DNA from: VRUE01 sp963718755
GTDB lineage: Bacteria; Actinomycetota; Thermoleophilia; Solirubrobacterales; 70-9
Reading direction: 5' to 3'
DNA: 64,000 bases
Assembly (NCBI GenBank): GCA_963718755.1
Contig: OY970376.1
Location: 1,364,001 to 1,428,000 of the forward strand
The position numbers and the translations under genes were made by a program. Of this stretch, positions 60,743 to 64,000 are shown one piece after another; the stretch's first letter is position 1; each line of letters opens with the position of its first letter. The notes under the pieces were generated by a model. The model had not been told where the DNA came from. It did no database searches and saw only the letters and a program-made list of their open reading frames with translations.

Positions 60743-61471
60743 CTAGGAGATGCTCGAAAGCGCGGTCGCGACGGCGAAGCCGAGGGTCGTGACCAGCCCG
60801 GCGACCCGACCGGAAGCTCTGGTTGCCTCGGGGATCATCGAGTCGATCAGCATGACCAGGAGAGCGCCGGCGGCAAAGCCGTCGATCCCTGAACGAAGCT
60901 CGCCCGAGGCCGCGTCCGCGATCGCGAACCCAACGGCGGTGGCGAGGACGCAGATCGCCGCGACCGCGCCCCAGAGGAGCAGGATCCTGCGCCGGCTGAC
61001 ACGGGCTTTCCGCATCTCACTCGCCGAGCCGATCGCCTCGGGCAGGTTGGAGACGAAGATCGCGACGAGGAGCCCGATGCCGATTCCCTCGCCGGCGGCC
61101 AGCCCGATCCCGAGCACGAGCTGCTCGGGGATGCCGTCGAGGAAGGCGCCGAGGGCGAGGGCGATCCCCGGATCCGACGCGCCGGCCCTTCCGGACCGGC
61201 CCCGACCGGCCGAGTAGTGCCTCGCGATCAGGCCATCGAGTCCGAAATAGGTGAGAGCCCCGACAGCCAGCCCGCCCGCGGTTGCGCCAAGGCTTCCAAC
61301 CGCGAGCCCCTCCGCCGCCAGCTCGAAGCTGACCGCACTGATCAGCGCCCCGGCGCCAAAAGCGAGGACGAGTCCAACCTGCCAGGGCGGCCAGCGGCGG
61401 GCAAGGGCGAGCCCAGCGCCGATTACCAGCGACGAAGCCGCCAAGGCCCCCCAACCAAGCGCGGCATCCAT
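60743..61471 (-). CDS. ZIP-family metal transporter
   Basis: 242 residues with about eight membrane segments. The ligand-bearing helices are ALGAFLDGIPEQLVLGIGLA and VAIFVSNLPEAIGSASEMRK, matching ZIP zinc/divalent-metal importers, and GALISAVSFELAAEGLAVGS is the N-terminal part. Metal not assigned. Confidence 0.88.
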   Translation of the reverse strand: MDAALGWGALAASSLVIGAGLALARRWPPWQVGLVLAFGAGALISAVSFELAAEGLAVGSLGATAGGLAVGALTYFGLDGLIARHYSAGRGRSGRAGASDPGIALALGAFLDGIPEQLVLGIGLAAGEGIGIGLLVAIFVSNLPEAIGSASEMRKARVSRRRILLLWGAVAAICVLATAVGFAIADAASGELRSGIDGFAAGALLVMLIDSMIPEATRASGRVAGLVTTLGFAVATALSSIS

Positions 61472-61487
61472 GCTTCGAGACTAGAGC

Positions 61488-62762
61488 TCAGCCAGGCTGC
61501 GGGGCGGGCTGCGCCTCGGTGATGTCGAGGGTGTCGGCCGGGGCGTTCTCTCGCCGGGACAGTGCGAGGCAGGGGATCGCCAAAACCGAGATACCCGCTC
61601 CCAACAGGTAGGAGGGCGCGTAGCCCCAGACGTCGGCCGCGCGGCCCAGCAGCGGCTGCGTCCAGACCCCGCCGGTCGAGGACATCATCGAGTCGAAGGA
61701 GAGGATCGTCGCCCGCTGCCGGGAGGGGATCAGGCCGTTGAGGTAGGTCTGGCGGATCGGCAGCGTGGCGGCGAACAGCAGCCCCCAGATCACGATCAGG
61801 CCGATCACCGCCCAGAAGCTCTCGACCAGGCCGATCAGCCCGAGCGTGAGGACGCTGAGGCCGGCGGTGGCGATCAGCGCCGAGGTGCGGCGGCGGAAGA
61901 GGCGGCGGATGCGGGGGGCCGCGATCCCGCCGGCGATCTGCGCGCCCGCGACGATCGCCGCCACCAGGCCTGCGATCTGGTAAGCCTGCGGATCCCCGTA
62001 CAGCTCCAGCAGGTAGGGCTGCAACGCGTAGAAGGCGTAGATGCCGACGCCGCCGGTGAACAGGGCCTCGACCATCAGCCACTTGACCGCGGGGACCCGC
62101 CAGCCGTACTCGATCGAGTTGGAGGCGATTTTTCGCATCTCGGCCAGTGGCCGGCCGCCCTTCTCGGGGGTGAAGCCGATGTCGTGCATCAGCCTGAAGG
62201 CGAGGCCGAACATCACGATCAGGATCACGCCGCGGAGCACGAACGGCACGCCGAGGCTGGTCTGCTGGGCGATGAAGCCGCCCGCCACCGAGCCGGTCAA
62301 CATCGCGATGCCGGTGACGATCTGGCCGCGGCCGAACACGGTCTCCATCTCGCCGGTGAAGCCGGTCGCGGTCAGCGCGTCGACCAGCCAGGCCTCGACC
62401 GCGCCGGAGAAGAAGGTGAAGCCGAGGCCGAGCAGCATCGAGGCAACCGCCCACTGCCAGAACGGCGCCTCGATCTGCCAGAGGGCGACGTAGAGAAAGG
62501 TCGAGAGGGTCAACGTCACCGTGCCGAGCAGGTAGGAGGTGCGGCGCCCGATCGTGTCGGCGACGATCCCGGTCGGCACCTCGAACAGCACCATCCCGGC
62601 GGTGAAGAAGGCGTTGGCCGCGAACGCCTCCAGGTTCGAGAGTCCCGCATCGAGCAAGAAGATCGTGTTGATCCCCCAGATGAACGACGCCGCCAGGGTG
62701 TTGCCGAGCAATAGCGTGAGGTAGGTGCGCTGGATCGTGCGGGGCGTCTGCACTGGCTGCAT
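61488..62762 (-). CDS. MFS transporter
   Basis: 424 residues with 12 membrane segments. Motif A-like residues are GIVADTIGRRTSYLLGTVTL. ALTATGFTGEMETVFGRGQI follows in the loop before helix 5. It resembles the multidrug/unknown-substrate MFS_1 group. Divergent from the M23 gene across 54 bp. Confidence 0.88.
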   Translation of the reverse strand: MQPVQTPRTIQRTYLTLLLGNTLAASFIWGINTIFLLDAGLSNLEAFAANAFFTAGMVLFEVPTGIVADTIGRRTSYLLGTVTLTLSTFLYVALWQIEAPFWQWAVASMLLGLGFTFFSGAVEAWLVDALTATGFTGEMETVFGRGQIVTGIAMLTGSVAGGFIAQQTSLGVPFVLRGVILIVMFGLAFRLMHDIGFTPEKGGRPLAEMRKIASNSIEYGWRVPAVKWLMVEALFTGGVGIYAFYALQPYLLELYGDPQAYQIAGLVAAIVAGAQIAGGIAAPRIRRLFRRRTSALIATAGLSVLTLGLIGLVESFWAVIGLIVIWGLLFAATLPIRQTYLNGLIPSRQRATILSFDSMMSSTGGVWTQPLLGRAADVWGYAPSYLLGAGISVLAIPCLALSRRENAPADTLDITEAQPAPQPG

Positions 62763-62816
62763 GCATACATCCTTGCGGGGGTTGTAGGTCGCAGCGGCAT
62801 TACCGACTATTGGGAG

Positions 62817-63842
62817 ATGCGCCCGATTATGAGAATCGGCGCAGCGGCGCTGATCGTCATCGCGATCGCCTTGCCCGCACGCGCCGATGCTTCCCCCGCG
62901 AACGTGGCTGCTCTGCAGGCGGCGCTGAAGTCATTGCATTTATACGGGGGCTTCGTCGATGGGATCAAAGGCCCCCTCACCCGGCGTGGGGTGACCGCCT
63001 TCCAGCGACGCCGGCACCTATCGGTGGACGGCGTTGCGGGGCCGCGGACGCGGCGCGCTCTGGGCTGGCGGGGAAGGCCGCCGCTCGGCAGTCGGGTGAT
63101 GCGGTTCGGCAACCGGGGCTGGGACGTCGCCGCGCTGCAGTTCCTGCTCCAGCGTGCGGGCCACGGGCCGGGCAGGGCCGATGGGATCTTCGGGCCGCTG
63201 ACCAGGGGGGCGGTGCGGCGCGCGCAGAGCGCCACGGGCATCGGGGTCGACGGGCTCGCCGGGCCGGCGACGATCCGTTCGCTGCGTTCGGGCAGCGAAC
63301 CCGGCAGCGAACCGGTCAGCTATCCGAGCGGCCCGGTGCGCTTCCTGCGACCGGTCCCCGGCCCGATCGGTGACGGGTTCGGCGCTCCCCGGGGAGGCGG
63401 TCGCACTCACGACGGCCTCGATTTCCCGGTCCCCTACGGCACCCAGGTCGGCGCGGCGGGTCGCGGGACGACGATCTACGCCGCCTACAACTACGGCGGC
63501 TACGGCAACCTCGTCGTGATCCAGCACCGCCTCGGCTACACCACCTGGTACGCCCACCTGTCCTCGATCACGAGCTGGGTCGGCGAGCAGGTCGTCGGCG
63601 GCACGCGCATCGGCTACGTCGGCTCGACTGGCTATTCGACCGGGCCGCACCTGCATTTCGAGGTGCGGCGCTACGACACGCCGCTGGACCCGGTTCCGAT
63701 GCTGCTGCCGACCGTCGCTCGATTGCTCCGCCCCGCCGACCGCCATCGCACCCGCGAGTGCAGCCGGGCCGGCTACGAGACGCGGAAACCGCCTCGAGGA
63801 TCCGACTGGATCGCCCGCGAGCGCCTCTGCCCGGCGAGGTAG
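62817..63842 (+). CDS. Secreted M23 peptidase with two peptidoglycan-binding domains
   Basis: 341 residues. A signal peptide (IGAAALIVIAIALPARADAS) is followed by two PG_binding_1 domains (about 27-80: LKSLHLYGGFVDGIKGPLTR; about 95-155: LQFLLQRAGHGPGRADGIFG). The LytM domain (about 180-300) has RTHDGLDFPVPYGTQVGAAG with the zinc-ligand H-x3-D and HLHFEV with the last His pair. It cuts peptidoglycan cross-bridges. The ATG at 62817 precedes a second ATG at 62829. Confidence 0.92.
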   Translation: MRPIMRIGAAALIVIAIALPARADASPANVAALQAALKSLHLYGGFVDGIKGPLTRRGVTAFQRRRHLSVDGVAGPRTRRALGWRGRPPLGSRVMRFGNRGWDVAALQFLLQRAGHGPGRADGIFGPLTRGAVRRAQSATGIGVDGLAGPATIRSLRSGSEPGSEPVSYPSGPVRFLRPVPGPIGDGFGAPRGGGRTHDGLDFPVPYGTQVGAAGRGTTIYAAYNYGGYGNLVVIQHRLGYTTWYAHLSSITSWVGEQVVGGTRIGYVGSTGYSTGPHLHFEVRRYDTPLDPVPMLLPTVARLLRPADRHRTRECSRAGYETRKPPRGSDWIARERLCPAR

Positions 63843-63851
63843 CCCACCCCG

Positions 63852-64000
63852 CTACCGCGGGTCTGGGTCTGGGTCCGGGTCGGGATCCGGATCCGTCTTG
63901 GGGTCCGGATCTGGGCCGTCGGCCGGCCCGCCGGCGCCGGTTCCGTCGACGGTTCTGTTGCCGTCTTCCAGAGCGCGTTCCGCCTCCTCCTGCCCCGTGC
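63852..64000 (-). CDS. C-terminal end of a protein with an Asp-Pro repeat tail (partial)
   Basis: An open minus-strand frame enters from the right edge and stops at 63852. The end reads GGPADGPDPDPKTDPDPDPD and continues with further DP pairs, a low-complexity acidic tail typical of surface or secreted proteins. The gene starts outside the window; its identity is unknown. Confidence 0.6.
   Translation of the reverse strand, partial: TGQEEAERALEDGNRTVDGTGAGGPADGPDPDPKTDPDPDPDPDPDPR

Overview
The window is GC-rich DNA with short intergenic gaps, GTG/TTG starts, many stop/start overlaps and actinobacterial gene families (DnaE2/ImuB mutasome, class III cyclase fused to a hydrolase, DUF4235, DUF3105, many TetR genes). 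The best guess is the Thermoleophilia/Solirubrobacterales branch of Actinobacteria. This is inferred from gene style; no rRNA, tRNA, integrase, transposase or CRISPR array was seen.

Layout. 1-7.3 kb: an exopolysaccharide/O-antigen-type cluster (Wzy-like polymerase/ligase, Wzx flippase, three glycosyltransferases, initiating sugar transferase). 7.3-14 kb: two acyltransferase-type genes (one frameshifted), a DUF3105 protein, a hydrolase overlapping metF, a sugar transporter and an enoyl-CoA hydratase. 14-28 kb: a regulator and toxin-antitoxin region with seven TetR genes or remnants (one a tandem double TetR), two PIN toxin modules, a nucleotidyltransferase module split at a poly-G tract, a DUF6883/DUF4926 pair, pyrF and two ATPase-nuclease-like proteins. 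25-31.6 kb: a dispersed translesion mutasome, consisting of an ImuB lacking its polymerase domain under a perfect SOS box, then DUF6504, then dnaE2. 32-50 kb: lipase, HxlR regulator with drug exporter, cyclase fusion, hydrolases, CHAD, DMT transporter, DEAD helicase, secreted ASST-like and VWA proteins, and a LigD-type ligase. 50-64 kb: an envelope module with SGNH hydrolases, OafA-like acyltransferase, M15, SpoIID and M23 proteins and a collagen-like protein, plus a ferritin-like DUF892 protein and ZIP and MFS transporters.

The most unusual content is a set of short palindromic elements (about 50-125 bp, stems up to 21 bp). Several sit in frame inside conserved protein genes: two identical copies in the Wzy-like gene, two different ones in dnaE2 and one in the FemAB-like gene. 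Others lie at gene ends. They resemble in concept the Rickettsia palindromic elements, which also insert in frame. A second unusual item is a four-member family of tiny coiled-coil/membrane-tail proteins (about 24.8, 31.7, 47.0 and 48.9 kb) that share upstream DNA as well as coding sequence.
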